From Absidia repens (taxonomy: Eukaryota > Mucoromycota > Mucoromycetes > Mucorales > Cunninghamellaceae): a stretch of 64,000 bases of DNA. The stretch is from NCBI GenBank assembly GCA_002105175.1, contig MCGE01000038.1, positions 310,001 through 374,000 on the forward strand, given 5' to 3'. Positions 1 to 11,377 of this stretch are shown here, in pieces. Under the pieces are notes generated by a model, which was not told where the DNA came from, did not search any database, and saw only the letters and a program-made list of their open reading frames with translations. Position 1 is the first letter of the stretch, and each line of letters opens with the position of its first letter. Made by a program: the position numbers and the translations under genes.

Positions 1-409
1 ACATCCGCTGAAGCCATACAGAGCCCCCCATTCTATTTCATCACAGCGAACGTGCACTTACCAGGCAATAGAAACATGTCACCTTCGTTCACGTATATAT
101 CCTTAAATTCACCATCATCTACCACTTTGATGAGCAACTGCCCTTTTATTTGATAGAACCATTCCTAACAAAAAACAATAAATAAAGATCGAGTCATATG
201 AATAAAAGTTGTTGATAGAATATAACGGCAATGAATGGTGTCCTTACTTCAGTTTCATTGACATGATAGTCTGATCGTCGATTGGGTCCACCAACCACCA
301 TGATAATCGTATCTTTTCCTCGAAAGAGCAAGTAGTTGTTGATAGGAGGTTGTAGTTTGTCGCCATTTTCTTCAAGCCATTTTGTGAAATTCATAGGTGG
401 TAGTAGCAT
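1..409 (-). CDS. BNA1: 3-hydroxyanthranilate 3,4-dioxygenase, 5' part (window edge)
   Basis: Iron-dependent dioxygenase of the kynurenine route from tryptophan to NAD; it opens the ring of 3-hydroxyanthranilate in the cytosol. Seen: start codon at 409-407, exon 1 (409-248) encoding [21 protein letters not shown] N-terminal residues and the family motif [17 protein letters not shown], donor GTAAGG at 247, exon 2 (164-62) continuing [18 protein letters not shown] and NEGDMFLLP, then a donor GTAAGT at 61. The His in DYHVNETE and the Glu after it are known iron ligands in this cupin family. The rest of the gene lies beyond the left edge. The start is the usual family N-terminus, so I trust it. 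The name follows from the strong motif match. Confidence 0.93.
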
Positions 410-856
410 GGCAACGAAGTATAGTTGTATATGGAAGTGAATTTGAAGATGGAAGACAAGAAAAAAAGAAAAGAAAAAAAAAAAAGACTGAGAGGAAAAA
501 AAAAGGGAATAGGATAAATCGACGGCAGGTAAAAATCAAAGTCAGTCACACACAATGATAGATCATCTTTGGTGATAATATTGACGAGTACAATGATGAT
601 GTTTGATGGTTCTTGATAACGTAATATCAATAAAAATAAAAAAAGAATGATAATACCAGAATTAACCAGCCACCAAGTCTTCGACGAGTTTCAACAGTGA
701 TACACTATAAAAAAAATGACAGGTAAACTATTAAGAGATGCTAAACTTTGTGCCTGACATATCGTTTCACATGAGGATAAAATATGGTCCGTCATTTACA
801 CAATGCCCTTAAAATAAAATCCAACTGCAAACATAGGAGGGCGGAGCTTTTACGAG
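410..856. other. Intergenic region with purine-rich stretch
   Basis: Divergent promoter region between BNA1 (left, minus) and the PA28-like gene (right, plus). A GA/A-rich tract lies at about 455-515. No gene or RNA is apparent. Confidence 0.5.
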
Positions 857-1052
857 TACAGTCTATTAACTTTAAGTTGAGACGAATGTAAAATAAATCA
901 AATTGGGACAAGTGAAATAAATAAATCGGGATGGGCAAGAAATATTTCTGCCTACGTCTTAATTTTATTTTTACAGCGTCCCAAAAATTCTAACAGGTGC
1001 CCCAAAAAAATGATTATGCATGTTGTCTCAATTGAAACTTAAATATACTGTA
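857..1052. mobile_element. Mariner-type MITE, copy 1 (TA-flanked, with inverted ends)
   Basis: A stretch of about 192 bp is bounded by TA dinucleotides (857-858 and 1051-1052). Its left end begins CAGTCTATTAACTTTAAG and runs into TTGAGAC. The reverse complement of the right end begins CAGTATATTTAAGTTTC and runs into AATTGAGAC. These roughly 25-nt imperfect terminal inverted repeats plus the TA duplication fit a non-autonomous Tc1/mariner-type element. No transposase is encoded. The interior carries CCCAAAAATTCTAACAGGTG, also present near 55,280. It ends about 90 bp before the PA28-like coding region, so it sits in that gene's promoter. Confidence 0.75.
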
Positions 1053-1142
1053 GACAAAATGGGAGGGGTTTCTTTTAATTCGAAACACCAAAAAAAAAAT
1101 ATGACACAACCACATTTTTTTCCTTTCATCCTCATTGTCATT

Positions 1143-2048
1143 ATGTCTTTCAGCAGTATACAAAAAAGTGCGTACAACGTTCTGGATGTTCATATGAAAA
1201 ATCAAATTCTACGTATTGAAAAATTGGTAGATCCTGGGCCTAGCTATTCCAATAAGCGCAAACGACCCTTCAACGACATTACAAATACCTCTGTCATTTC
1301 CCTGGAGCCTTCTGTCGCTTCTACAAGTTCGACTTCGAATGCAGTAATGCTGGAAAATGTCGCTGTGTTAAATGAAATAAACGATGTACTGAAGCATACG
1401 CATATTCGTAAGTGAAAAATTGGGGAATAAGCGAATGATAGTCCATTTAAAGGTGGGTGTATTGATAAATAACCCGTTTTTATTTTTATTTTTATTATAT
1501 GGTAGTCAAGCAATGGTATCTCGGAATCTTACAACAAAAGTACAAATAAAAAAAAAAAAAAAAAAAAAACCCCCAACGTATTCACACCAGCTAAATTACC
1601 ATATAGAGGAAAAGAAGATTCCCAAGAAGACTATTTGTTTTGTAAGGTACTTAAAAAGGGCGTGGGTGATGCTGAAGACCATGCCATCAAAATGTTGAAC
1701 CATATTCAAGAATATCATCTCAAACGGTTGGACCTATTACCACATTCTTCTTCCGCCCAAGAAAAAAATGACACGCTCATCATCGAGCAAAAAACAACGT
1801 ATGCTCATATGATATATATTTCAAACAGGATATGAACCTTTTTTTTTTAAAAAATATATAGGACTTTAAAAATCACTGATACAATCTACCACATCAAGAC
1901 AACACACATGCTTAAGGAAATTTTGAATATCTGTAAGTCCTACAGCATGATTTTTCGCATATTCACTCTGCTGACTTTTTCTTTTTTTCTTTTTGCAGAT
2001 GCGGAATTCAGGGATATCGCACTAGAGCTCTATAAATCCACCAACTAA
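1143..2048 (+). CDS. PA28/REG-like proteasome activator subunit
   Basis: Probable 11S regulator that caps the 20S proteasome and stimulates ATP-independent peptide hydrolysis (PA28/PSME3 family). Exons by eye: 1143-1407, 1506-1539, 1607-1798, 1862-1932, 1999-2048, joined in frame; the intron 1540-1606 holds the poly-A tract and a CTAAAT branch-like site. The product is about 200 aa with an N-terminal helix (NQILRIEKLVD), a basic linker (KRKRPFND), a helix containing LKQWYLGILQQ, then DAEDHAIKMLNHIQEYHLKR and a C-terminal helix ending in ELYKSTN. Order and spacing match the PA28 four-helix bundle, including the conserved Trp and the ...Y(H/I)(L/T)(K/R)R segment. The family name is by pattern recall, not a search. 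CTTTCAG at 1148-1154 could instead be a splice acceptor, so the true start may be further upstream. Confidence 0.62.
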
Positions 2049-2216
2049 GCTTATCAAAAACCATATTTGAATCTTACGAAAAAATAATTTTATTGCATGA
2101 TAAATGATAAAGATAATAAAAGATAACTACATTACTAAACTAAATAAAGTGGTATGAGGAAGAAGGGAAGGAGATGGGGAAGGACTATACTAAAAGAAGA
2201 CCAGTCACCAAAGTCA

Positions 2217-3919
2217 TCACCAGTAGCGCCCGCTTCTTGCATAGCCTGCTTGTTCTTGATCACCACCATAGTTCTTAACCTGACCAAACATAGCTGGCGG
2301 TGGTGTATAGTGTTTCAGTTCCAAAGCACTTCGTCCGCTGGGTATCATTCTTTGTAAATCTTGTCGTGAAGGTACTGATTCATAGGCAGCCTACAAAGAT
2401 AATGTAAAATCCAAGTCAGTGATTGTTCATTTTCTTCTCATCCTCCCTTTTTGTCTCTAATTTATATCATGCGTAGCCTTACAGTATCATTAATCATAGT
2501 AAACCTTTGTAATAATTCATTCACGTTTTCTTCTTCCTTCAAAGCCCTTGCTGCTACCGTTGTTGACTTTCGAATGTGTGGTTTTGACAGACTAGAATGT
2601 TGTACGGATCGTAAATCAGCTTTGCAGTCCCGTAAAAATCCAACAGCGATTCCCATTTTCCTACATTGCAACGCCGCATATCAGTGTACTGTCGGTCAGT
2701 TTAGATACTTTTACATCATTTCCTCACTTACTGATTGTCGTTTGCATCCAGTGCCAAGTATTTTTTCGCCATTGCCTAAAAAAAAATGAAGAAACAAACA
2801 AACATAAAATGAAGTTAAAGATATATCCTAATCATATCAAAAACACTCTGACTTGCTTACCTTATAAAACATTGTGCCATCCGAGAGGTACTTCCTCAAA
2901 TCCGAGGATACTTCCTGCCCACTTTTTCTTGCCGAGATCAGACCATATGCCATTTCATATTGACCTGCCACACCAATGTATAATTTTGCGGCCAAGGACT
3001 TTGATAATTTTCCATGAATCAATGCTTTGCTAATAGCCACAGACTGTGCATCAGCCAGCGTCATCCTAACAAAAAAAAAAAAAAAAAAAAAAAAAACAAC
3101 CACAGGTTGCGTAAAAGTGATCTCATCTGTTTGAATTTGTATTAGAGCCATAACTTACTTTGATAGTGCCACCGACATTTCACGAATGGTTTCAACAGGT
3201 CGATTGTTCTCGGATGCTGGAGTCCACTTTGGTATCACTTGATCAGCAACGAATAAAAACAAGCTGGCGGAAGTATTGAGTGCGTCGGCTGTTTTGTTGT
3301 AAACCATTGACATATCTGGACCATTGTTCTGTAGTGCAAGCAAGTACTCACTGCCTTGAAGGGAAGTGGCATACGCATACGTCAATAGTACAAAGATGAG
3401 TTCGTAGTGAATATCAGTGCCCACAATTCGAGGTGCATTGCTTCCTGTGTGTATAATATGATCGCTGAGTGTTGATCTCCAGGACGTCTCTATTCGTTCA
3501 TAACACATGAAAGGTCAGCATATTATCCACATTGCGTCAATTGTTTCTCAGCCAATTTCGTTTTACCTATGTTTTTTTGCGTCACAAGTTCTTTGGTTTC
3601 AAGGCAATTGGTGATACTGAGGAGGTAAGGTAAATAATCTTCGATGGCCTGAATAGTACGAACATGATCAAGTAAGTATCAGCTTGTCTCGTTTTATAAA
3701 CCACCTTTTCACATAATCCTTTGCCTTCGGACTTACGTTGACAATAGCCGCTAGGTCGCGAGATTCCTGAGATTCTTTTTTGTGTCCTTTCAAGACAGTA
3801 CGAAGTCGACCCCTTTGAGCAGTAGCATCCGATATTTCAGAAGAATAAGCACCAGTGGATTCAAAGAAGTCGGCAAAGGATAGAGCACCGGTAGTTGGTA
3901 GAGAGTAATTGTAACTCAT
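2217..3919 (-). CDS. BRO1-domain protein (BROX/Rim20-like)
   Basis: The BRO1 domain is a banana-shaped helical fold that binds ESCRT-III (Snf7/CHMP4) at endosomes. Start at 3919 (MSYNYSLPTTGALSFADFFE), which resembles the BRO1-only protein N-terminus. At least seven exons can be followed: the start exon ending DLAAIVN; AIEDYLPYLLSITNCLETK; ETSWRSTLSDHIIHTG through PRIVGTDIHYELIFVLLTYA; MTLADAQSVAISKALIHG through LRKYLSDGTMFYK; AMAKKYLALDANDNQ; KMGIAVGFLRDCKADL; and a last exon ending GYARSGRYW before TGA at 2217. The product is roughly 380 aa, the size of BRO1-only proteins and far shorter than full Rim20/ALIX. Unlike animal BROX I see no C-terminal CaaX. The intron near 3071-3155 contains a 26-nt T run (sense strand) directly before its acceptor. 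Confidence 0.85.
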
Positions 3920-5049
3920 CAAAAAAAGTTAAAAAAGAAGAAAGAAAGTCCAAAAAGTGAGTGCAGGGCAAGGAAAAAAAAATACACGCCAATTGAATCT
4001 CCGAGTAACTGGAGGTGGTAAAAAAGCTTTTGTTAGGGGATTGCTAGGGGGTTACAGTTATATATATATATAGTTAAATATTATATTTATGATAATGCGC
4101 TGATGATGAGAAGCTTGGCGACTTGGCGCTACTAATCAGGTCAGGTCTGTGGATCGTTCATTCAAAAAATAATCAAGCAGTTGTTCCCTCCCGCAAAATC
4201 TTTCAGCATCACTAATAAGGAAGTACATTGGGTGTTTCTAAAGAGGTGTTGCATCCGGTAATTGCTTCCGTGCTTTTGTAATTTAAGAATTCATTTATAT
4301 TGCGACGTGGCCTCTTCCTCTTTATCATTTGTAAAGAGGTTCAGCATTGAATCACGTTTTTCAATAATAAAGAAGAGTCTAAAAATAGAAAAATGAAGTA
4401 GCATACCATGATCTTGGATTTTTAATCCCCTTACATAATATCGAACTAGATTGAACTTATGTTTTACTGGTACTTATTTAATATAAGCTAAAGGAAAAAA
4501 AGATGACGATGAAAGGCCCGGTTAAATTTCAAGTAAAGAGATGGATGCAGGAACATGTTATATTTATACGTCATACGACCTTTGAGCCAGGATTTCCAAC
4601 TTTACTTTTCTCCCCAACATTGAGGTATTAATTGAAGGATAAGAATGCCATAGTTCCAAGAATTCTTTTACTCTATCTACCGTACGATAGTATACTATAA
4701 AAATTTAAGTACATCATTTACGTTCAAGCATAGCGTCGGGGAAAGAAACATGATGTTGAAGATCCGCTCCCTTCCACAGCAAATGGTCAGTATGAAAGAC
4801 AATAGGTAGACATGTACCGAACGATCCAATCACTCCTAAATATTATGCAATGTAACACAATTGCTCGATTTTTAAAGCATAGAAAGGGCGTTATTATTTA
4901 TTCATTGGAGGTGTGAGATTGAGCTTCCCAAATAAACTGTGGAATCAAAAAATTTTCAATCCCCTCTTCATTATCTTTTTTCTTTTTGTCTTGGCTTTTT
5001 CTTACTTTTCTTACTTTTTATATCCTGCGCTTTACACCAGGTCTAAAAA
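3920..5049. other. 1.1-kb intergenic region
   Basis: Divergent promoter region between the BRO1 and PX-domain genes. It is AT-rich, with a short (TA)n at about 4059-4072. I see no coding exon, tRNA or repeat copy in it. Confidence 0.5.
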
Positions 5050-6566
5050 ATGGATTACCAGAAACAACTAATGGACTTACTGGATCAATGTCAACGTACA
5101 TGGGTTCAGCTACAATCGAATAAAGACAGCTCTGCCGCCAATTCAAGGAAAGACCTTCGAGATGCCATTAAACAATTAGTCCAACTACAAGATGATTTTG
5201 ACGAAATTCACACCGAGGATGGCATCTTACTATGGGAAAAACAGGCTCAAGCTTTACTTCATCGAGTACCACGACAGGTTGGTTCCATCATCAATTGTAA
5301 GTAAAGAAAATACTGAAGCAGGTTGAATCATTCAAACAAGAGCCTTTTACTAACTCTCAACGTCATTGTAACCTTACATAGGCAATACTGACAACAAGCA
5401 AGTCGCAACATCTCAAGTTGACAACAAATCCACTCCAATTGCATCCATCGATTTAAACGAGGAAGTTGGCAATAATCGAACAGGAATGACCACCCAGCCG
5501 CCTGTAACAACACACCAAAACGATCGCGATTTGAGTTCTCTGGATCCTGCTTCCTTTTCTTCTAACATTCCAAAAGAACAACCAACGGGTCCAAGTGTTT
5601 TCAGCAGTCCATTTAGCCAATCACGTTTTACAGCTCGACCAACACCTTCGGCATCCACACCATGGTCATCGACGGCATTGAATGAAGAACAAGTTGTGCG
5701 TGAATTTCAAACACTCTCCGTCGATAGCTCATACTCGTCAACAAGCCCATCAAAAGACGGATCCGTATTAACGACAGCAAACACCATTGGCCCAGGAAAA
5801 CTTGTGAAATCGAACAGCAGTCTCAGCATGTATTCACTGCCCTCTAATGTGATCGATGCTCCCTCTCCTCATCATACAAGTATGGGATTTTCAAGGCCTA
5901 TGGGTCAACATTCATTTACGGTAAAAAATCAAAACCAACGGTACGATGAAGGCGATGACCTATTCTCATCATTTTTATTTTGTATATCTATTTGTAGACC
6001 GAAGAACTTCCGGATATTCGCAATGAAACGCGTTCCAAACAATCTTTATCACTACCCTTCAAAAAATTGAATTCCTCGTACTCGTCGCCTGTCCCTGGAG
6101 CCTTGGCCCAAATCAATTTTTACAAGGATGATAGTGACGGTAATGGGATCAAGTCATTTGCTTCAGATGCCATCGTAGACCACCCTTTACGGATTGGTGT
6201 TGGTTATGGAAGTTATATATGCTATAGCTGCACCGTATTCATTCACAAGGTAAAGGGAGGGGATTGTAGAGTGTCGAGAAAGTAAAAGGATGATGATTGA
6301 TGCTTTTAGTTTTGTGAACAATGTAGGGAACGCCAATTACCACGCGGAAACGATACTCTGATTTTGTAAATATTCGACAACAACTGATGAAATTATACCC
6401 CAACATGATGTCTATACCGAAATTGCCACCCAAAAAGATAGTCAAAAAATTTGATCCAGTCTTCATTGAACAACGGCGCCGAGATTTGGAATACTTCTTC
6501 AAGTACATTGTTTTACATCCCACACTAGGCTCAAGCACTGCTGTTAAAGAATGGATTGCTCCTTAG
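5050..6566 (+). CDS. PX-domain protein, YPT35-like
   Basis: Likely phosphoinositide-binding endosomal protein; yeast Ypt35 recruits Vps13 to endosome/vacuole membranes. Exons 5050-5296, 5382-5920, 5998-6249 and 6327-6566 join in frame. Domain order: an N-terminal helical segment (QKQLMDLLDQCQRTWVQLQ...QLVQLQDDFDEIH) resembling a MIT-like or coiled-coil hairpin; a long Ser/Thr/Pro-rich disordered middle; then a C-terminal PX domain beginning about FTVFIHKGTP. PX hallmarks seen: TTRKRYSDFVNIRQQL (the Arg-Tyr phosphoinositide pocket), the proline loop PKLPPKK, and FIEQRRRDLEYFFKYIVLHP. The protein ends 12 residues later (AVKEWIAP), as in the Ypt35 group. The PX call is firm; the Ypt35 assignment rests on domain position and ending. 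Confidence 0.85.
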
Positions 6567-7007
6567 ATTACTTTCTTCTTCCTTCTTCCCCTTTCCCTTT
6601 GTATTTTTTTATTTTTTCCATCAATCACACTCATGGCTTGGTTGCCCTTACAAGTGAATTCCTAAGTAATATATTTATTCTAGAACAAATCAAAGAAATT
6701 GCGTACTAATTTCTTTTAAAAATAAAATACAATAGTGAATTTTGAATGCTAGTGTATTCATGTGGATCTGGTCAAGTTTTATTTTGGACCCAGCAAGTGC
6801 TTTGAATGAAACCAACGAATTTGGAAACTTTATTATGATCAGACAAGTGCTTTTGTTGCTATAGACGATATCTCGGGCGGACATTGAAAACCATTAAATA
6901 AAAAAATCATTTTTGTCTCTTGTTCTCTCTCTCTTTTTTTTTTTTAGTCTTTTAGTTTTACTTTTTACCTCTCATAGCTTTACTGGCATATTATTTTACT
7001 TCTATTT
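6567..7007. other. Intergenic region between tandem genes
   Basis: 3' flank of the PX gene and 5' flank of the PCI gene. It contains a T/CT-rich stretch at about 6918-6975 immediately upstream of the next start. No gene is visible. Confidence 0.5.
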
Positions 7008-8881
7008 ATGTCTTCTTTACAACAATTTGCCAACAATGTTGCCGCTGCTTACGAATCACAAGATGCACTCGCTTTTGAACAATTGTTTACCCTGAATTCA
7101 GATGCACCTCACATAACCATGATACAGCAAGAATTATTCATGGTAAGACAGATATGCGTTTTTATATGCAAGAAAAGTGTCTTACTTATATTGGATTTTT
7201 TATATTATATATTATTTAGTATCAAGATGATGCTTCTTATGAACGAGTGATTGATTCGACGCTGGAAGACGTGTCCATGGCCCTCTCTAATTTTGTTAAC
7301 AAGTATATACGTCTAATGCGGTGTATACAGGACAATGACTTAGCGTTTGTGTTTGACCACTTTGAAAACTTTTACAGGTAAAATAGCAATAATAATACGT
7401 TATTGATCAAATTTAACAAACCTCTCTATTTTATACCTGTAGTTCATTGATTCCCGTCTTCAATGGATCTGACTGTGCATACCAGGTCCCTTTGGTCAAA
7501 AACCTTTCATCTGCATTGGTCAATTCGGCGTTTTTGGTCGACAAGACCCTACAATTAAGGGGGAAATCTCAGAAAGCCAACGTCGCTGCTCGGCTCTTAT
7601 CCAAAATCTTTAATATAATGCTTGCAGATAGGTAATCTACGGGGAGGTGAGGAGGGAGGGAGGGAGGGAGAACGCGTGGTAAATGGAATACGACTAATAT
7701 TATTGTTATTGATAGATCTGGAGTGGAAACAAATAAAACGTCAAAACGTCTCGGTATTTTCCATGTGACAAATCTTGCATTCAAGGTGTATTTCAAGGTA
7801 TTGGGAGGAGGGTGGGGGAAGAGCACGGAACAAACGTTGATCTGTCGTTACTCACTGCATTCTTTTCTTAAACGTAGTTGAATACAGTTAGAATGTGTCA
7901 AACATTTATCGCTAATTTACAAACTGGTGGTGTGGAACTCGCTCAATACCCAATCTCACAGCAAGTTACTTATCAATACTATCTCGGCCGATATAGTTTA
8001 TTCCAAAATCGACTACGACTGGCGGAAAAGTATCTACAATTCTCATTTGATCGATGCGCGTCTCATCAATGGCACAACAAAAGGTACACAAAAAATAGTA
8101 ATATAAATGTAATTATTGATTTTTTTAACCCCCCTCCCTCCCCGTTGATAGACTCATTTTACAGTATCTTATACCGACACGACTTATACTTGGCAAACTA
8201 CCACGACCCGAGCTGTTGAACAAATACGATCTACTTGAACCTTTCCAGCCTTTGGTACAAACATTGAAAAACGGCGACTATCACGGCTTCCAACAACACC
8301 TAGAAAACTATTTCGATTACTTCTACTCTACCTTCACCTATGTACTACTTCGAGAAAGAGGAAAGGTCTTGATGTGGCGATCTCTACTAAGGAAAACGTA
8401 AGTCATAGGATAAAGAACATGGGAAGCTCAACCAATAAACCATTTTATACATTGATATCAATTCTCGCTATACATAGACATTTATATTCCCAAGCAATTG
8501 AAGAGAAGCCCGCAAATACGCTGTCATTGCAGCAATGCCAGGTGGCTTTACAATTCTCGATGAAGACAACCGATCTGGACCTGGCTGATGTCGAGTCCAT
8601 TTTAGTGTCTTTGGTTAGTCAGGTAAACTAAACTGTTTTGGCTATAAACAAGGAAAGATATGGGCGAGATTTTATTGATAGAATATCATCTATTTGTATT
8701 ATAGGGTTACATCAAAGGTTACATACACCATCAAAAGAAAACTATGGTCCTATCTAAGATCAAACCCTTCCCCCGACTTGTTGACGTACTTATCCAGACG
8801 GAAGTTTATGATGAAACTGCTGTCAAGCAACACCTGGCTCAATTGGAACAAAATTCTAATGGAAATGGAATGATGGAATAG
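7008..8881 (+). CDS. PCI-domain protein, PCID2/CSN12/Thp1 family (TREX-2-type)
   Basis: Family members act in the TREX-2 complex, linking transcription to mRNA export, or as a COP9-associated subunit. Eight exons join in frame: 7008-7142, 7220-7377, 7443-7631, 7716-7797, 7878-8083, 8152-8397, 8478-8622, 8705-8881. The protein is about 430 aa. Diagnostic stretches are QVTYQYYLGRYSLFQNRL followed by AEKYLQFSFDRCASH, then KRLILQYLIPTRLILG, LLNKYDLLEPFQPLVQTLKN, and the winged-helix end DLADVESILVSLVSQGYIKG with HHQKKTMVLSK and PFPRLVDV. This is the classic PCID2/CSN12 layout: TPR-like helices, then a winged helix. Telling Thp1 from Csn12 by eye is not safe. Confidence 0.9.
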
Positions 8882-9985
8882 ATAGTGTAGATACTGTTAG
8901 TTTAGATGCCGTTAGTTGTTTATACTCTTGCATATACATATACATATATTTCAAAAAAAAAAGCAAAATAAATGTTTTAGCATACCATTGAATCTTTCAG
9001 GATTTGTTGATTTATTGATTTATTGGGTATCATGTAGGCGATGTAGGATTTATGGGATATGGCAACTTAAGGATGGTAGTTGGGATCAACATGGGAAATG
9101 GGATGGAACAAAATGTTATCATTGGTGGTAACTGGTGTGTGTTCATCGGTGCGCAAATGTTATTTACTGTATGGGGGGGTTATCTTGAGAAAGAAAGCTG
9201 ATATCTATACTCCGATCTATATGATCTTGCTTTAATTCTCTTCTTTTTTCGGAACCTCATCAACTTTACCGAAGCCATCATTGATGCGGTGGTCAACTTG
9301 GATTCTGATTTGCTACCAGTGTTATATTATACAGTATACTCTCGCAAAAAGATTCCGGTTAATATAATCTTCGGATTAAGAATAAAAATCCGGAAAACTA
9401 GCATATTAGATCTAAATTATTCTTATTGTATTAAGAATAATGAGGCAAGGCTAAGGACGCTTTAATTTTACACACTTAAATTCAAAAGATAAGGGATCGC
9501 ACGGGATTTAGACATTCATACTTGCAAAGAACAAATAAAAAAAAAATAAAAAATTATTGGGTGCCAGAAGAAATGTTGTTGTGATCGTTGTTAAAGTGTA
9601 GGTTTGATAGGATGAGTCTAGACACTCGCTGTATTTTACATTATAATGGGCGACAACTCGACAGGAAGCTCTTTTTTATGTGTATGTTTGAAAGGGGAGG
9701 GGGAGAACGAAAAATTCAGTGTGAATACTGATATCTACACCATTTCGCACTTTAAAGTCATTTCCTCAGAGCTTCAATGAGTTTGTTTGGGTTGTAATAG
9801 GGGGGGGCTTTTTTTTTATTGTCATCATTATGCCATAAATAATAAAAACAATGAACTATTGTGAACAGTATGGCTAATCAAGCGAAGACTATAATATTTT
9901 ATTAGTGAAGATTACACTTGTGATAAGATCTAGGTTCATTGGTAAATAATATTCCACATTTCATATTTAAGTGATCCATGGCTGC
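8882..9985. other. Gene-free region with possible pogo-like inverted-repeat remnant
   Basis: No convincing ORF. At 9338-9405 there is TACAGTATACTCTCGC followed by an internal inverted motif (TTCCGG ... CCGGAA) and AT-rich sequence, in the style of a pogo/Tigger terminus, but I found no matching second end. The rest is AT-rich and unremarkable. Confidence 0.35.
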
Positions 9986-9989
9986 CAGC

Positions 9990-10760
9990 CGGCGGTTTGG
10001 ATTTTGAGGGTGAGGGTGAGCAAAGTGGACAAGGTAGGTATCTGTAAAATAGGTGATGCTCAATAAGTCACTCACAAAAGATCGACAATAAAGACATTTT
10101 TTACTATCATGTGGGTCATGGGACGTTTAACTAATAAAAAGGAATATTTTATTGAGGTAGGGTGATCGGTATTAAACCAAAGACGGAAGGCACATTGTCA
10201 CAAGAGATCTAATGGAGGTAGTATGTGGGAGACTAACAGGGGGACTAATGGCAATTCAAAAAAATTGTCAACTCGAACCTAAAGGCGTGATCGCAGAACG
10301 GTATTTCATACACTGCCCAAGGCGTAATAAAGACTGGAGGGATAATTGCTATTGAAGGACACGTCGGTCTATACTAATTAAAAAAAGTGATGGTAATAAA
10401 ACAAGGAGCTATTGTACAAGCCTTATAGGACATTTTTCATTGAATCAAGAAAAAAATAGTCATATTTTATTGAGATGTAAATGCAAACTATAACAAATTA
10501 TAACAAACTAGGCCTATACTAAGCTAATGAAGGCTCCAAAAAACCAACTAACGGCGATCATGAATCCTGAATCCAAAATGAAAAGGTTTCCCCATGCATC
10601 TTGTAATCCCTGAGCTGGAACCCCTTCTAAACTGATCCTGAAACTATTTTAAGTCCAATATAAGTCCATATAAGTTGAATGGTGAAGAAAAAATAAAAAG
10701 AAAAAAAAATAATCAATAGGGAAGAGAGCCGAAAAATAAAAAAAATTCCACGTGGGCGGG
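9990..10760 (-). repeat. Dispersed ~0.7-kb repeat, copy A (inverted)
   Basis: On the minus strand this copy starts CCCGCCCACGTG (10760-10749) and continues with TTCACCATTCAACTT, TTTAGAAGGGGTTCCAGC, CAGGGATTACAAGATGCATG and AATAAAATATGAC. The same landmarks occur in the same order at 20,237-20,950 and 51,509-52,165 on the plus strand. Flanking sequence differs on both sides, so the boundary at the CCCGCCCACGTG end is sharp; the other end is blurred around 9990-10,020. It has no ORF and no clear terminal repeats. It is an interspersed repeat of unknown class (non-autonomous element or LTR-like remnant). Confidence 0.7.
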
Positions 10761-10974
10761 ATTTGAAATGATCTTGCTTTGGGTCTCGACCTCACCGACA
10801 AAACACACCAACTTCAAATGCCCAAGACGTTTTTTATAAGAAAGAAACCACCAATTACATAACTTTATTCTTTTACCACTTTATACCTCTTTACTGGCAT
10901 ATTACGTGATTAAATGTTTTATTGTCAAGTGAAAACAAAGAATCCTGAAGATTTTCCGTGAGATCTAAATTTTT

Positions 10975-11084
10975 TACCTACTATACTTTAAATTTCAATT
11001 GAGACAAGGTGCAATTTTATTCTTGGACAATGGAAACTGCGACATAGCACTACATTCGTCTCAATTTAAAGTTAATAAACTGTA
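10975..11084. mobile_element. Mariner-type MITE, short copy 2
   Basis: About 105 bp with inverted ends related to copy 1: the left arm runs CTATACTTTAAATTTC into AATTGAGAC, and the right arm is GTCTCAATTTAAAGTTAATA followed by AACTGTA, ending in TA at 11,083-11,084. The interior is much shorter than in copy 1, as expected of an internal deletion derivative. It lies about 290 bp upstream of CDC37. Confidence 0.65.
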
Positions 11085-11377
11085 AGCAATGATACACAGC
11101 GGGTGTGTAAAAAAACGAGCTCTCATGATTTTTTTGTCGTCATTTCGCATTTTGATGGCAGTCCATGCGACCCAGTCATGATGCCCAGTGCTTTATCTAA
11201 TGACTATCTAGTGTATACGTGTGTGTTGAAAAAAAACAGGCAGTGCGGGTGTAAGAAAAAATTACTGAGCGTTGTCATTTCACGCGGACTTCGAAATATA
11301 CAAACATCTTTCTTTTACTCTTTTTTTTTTTTTTTTTTTTTTTACTTCCAATCCTTTTTTTATTTATTTATTATAAC

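Noticed and set aside
1539..1606. Apparent frameshift at the poly-A run in the PA28-like gene
   Set aside because: An intron 1540-1606 (GT...ATATAG, with CTAAAT branch-like site) restores the frame, so no sequence error is needed.
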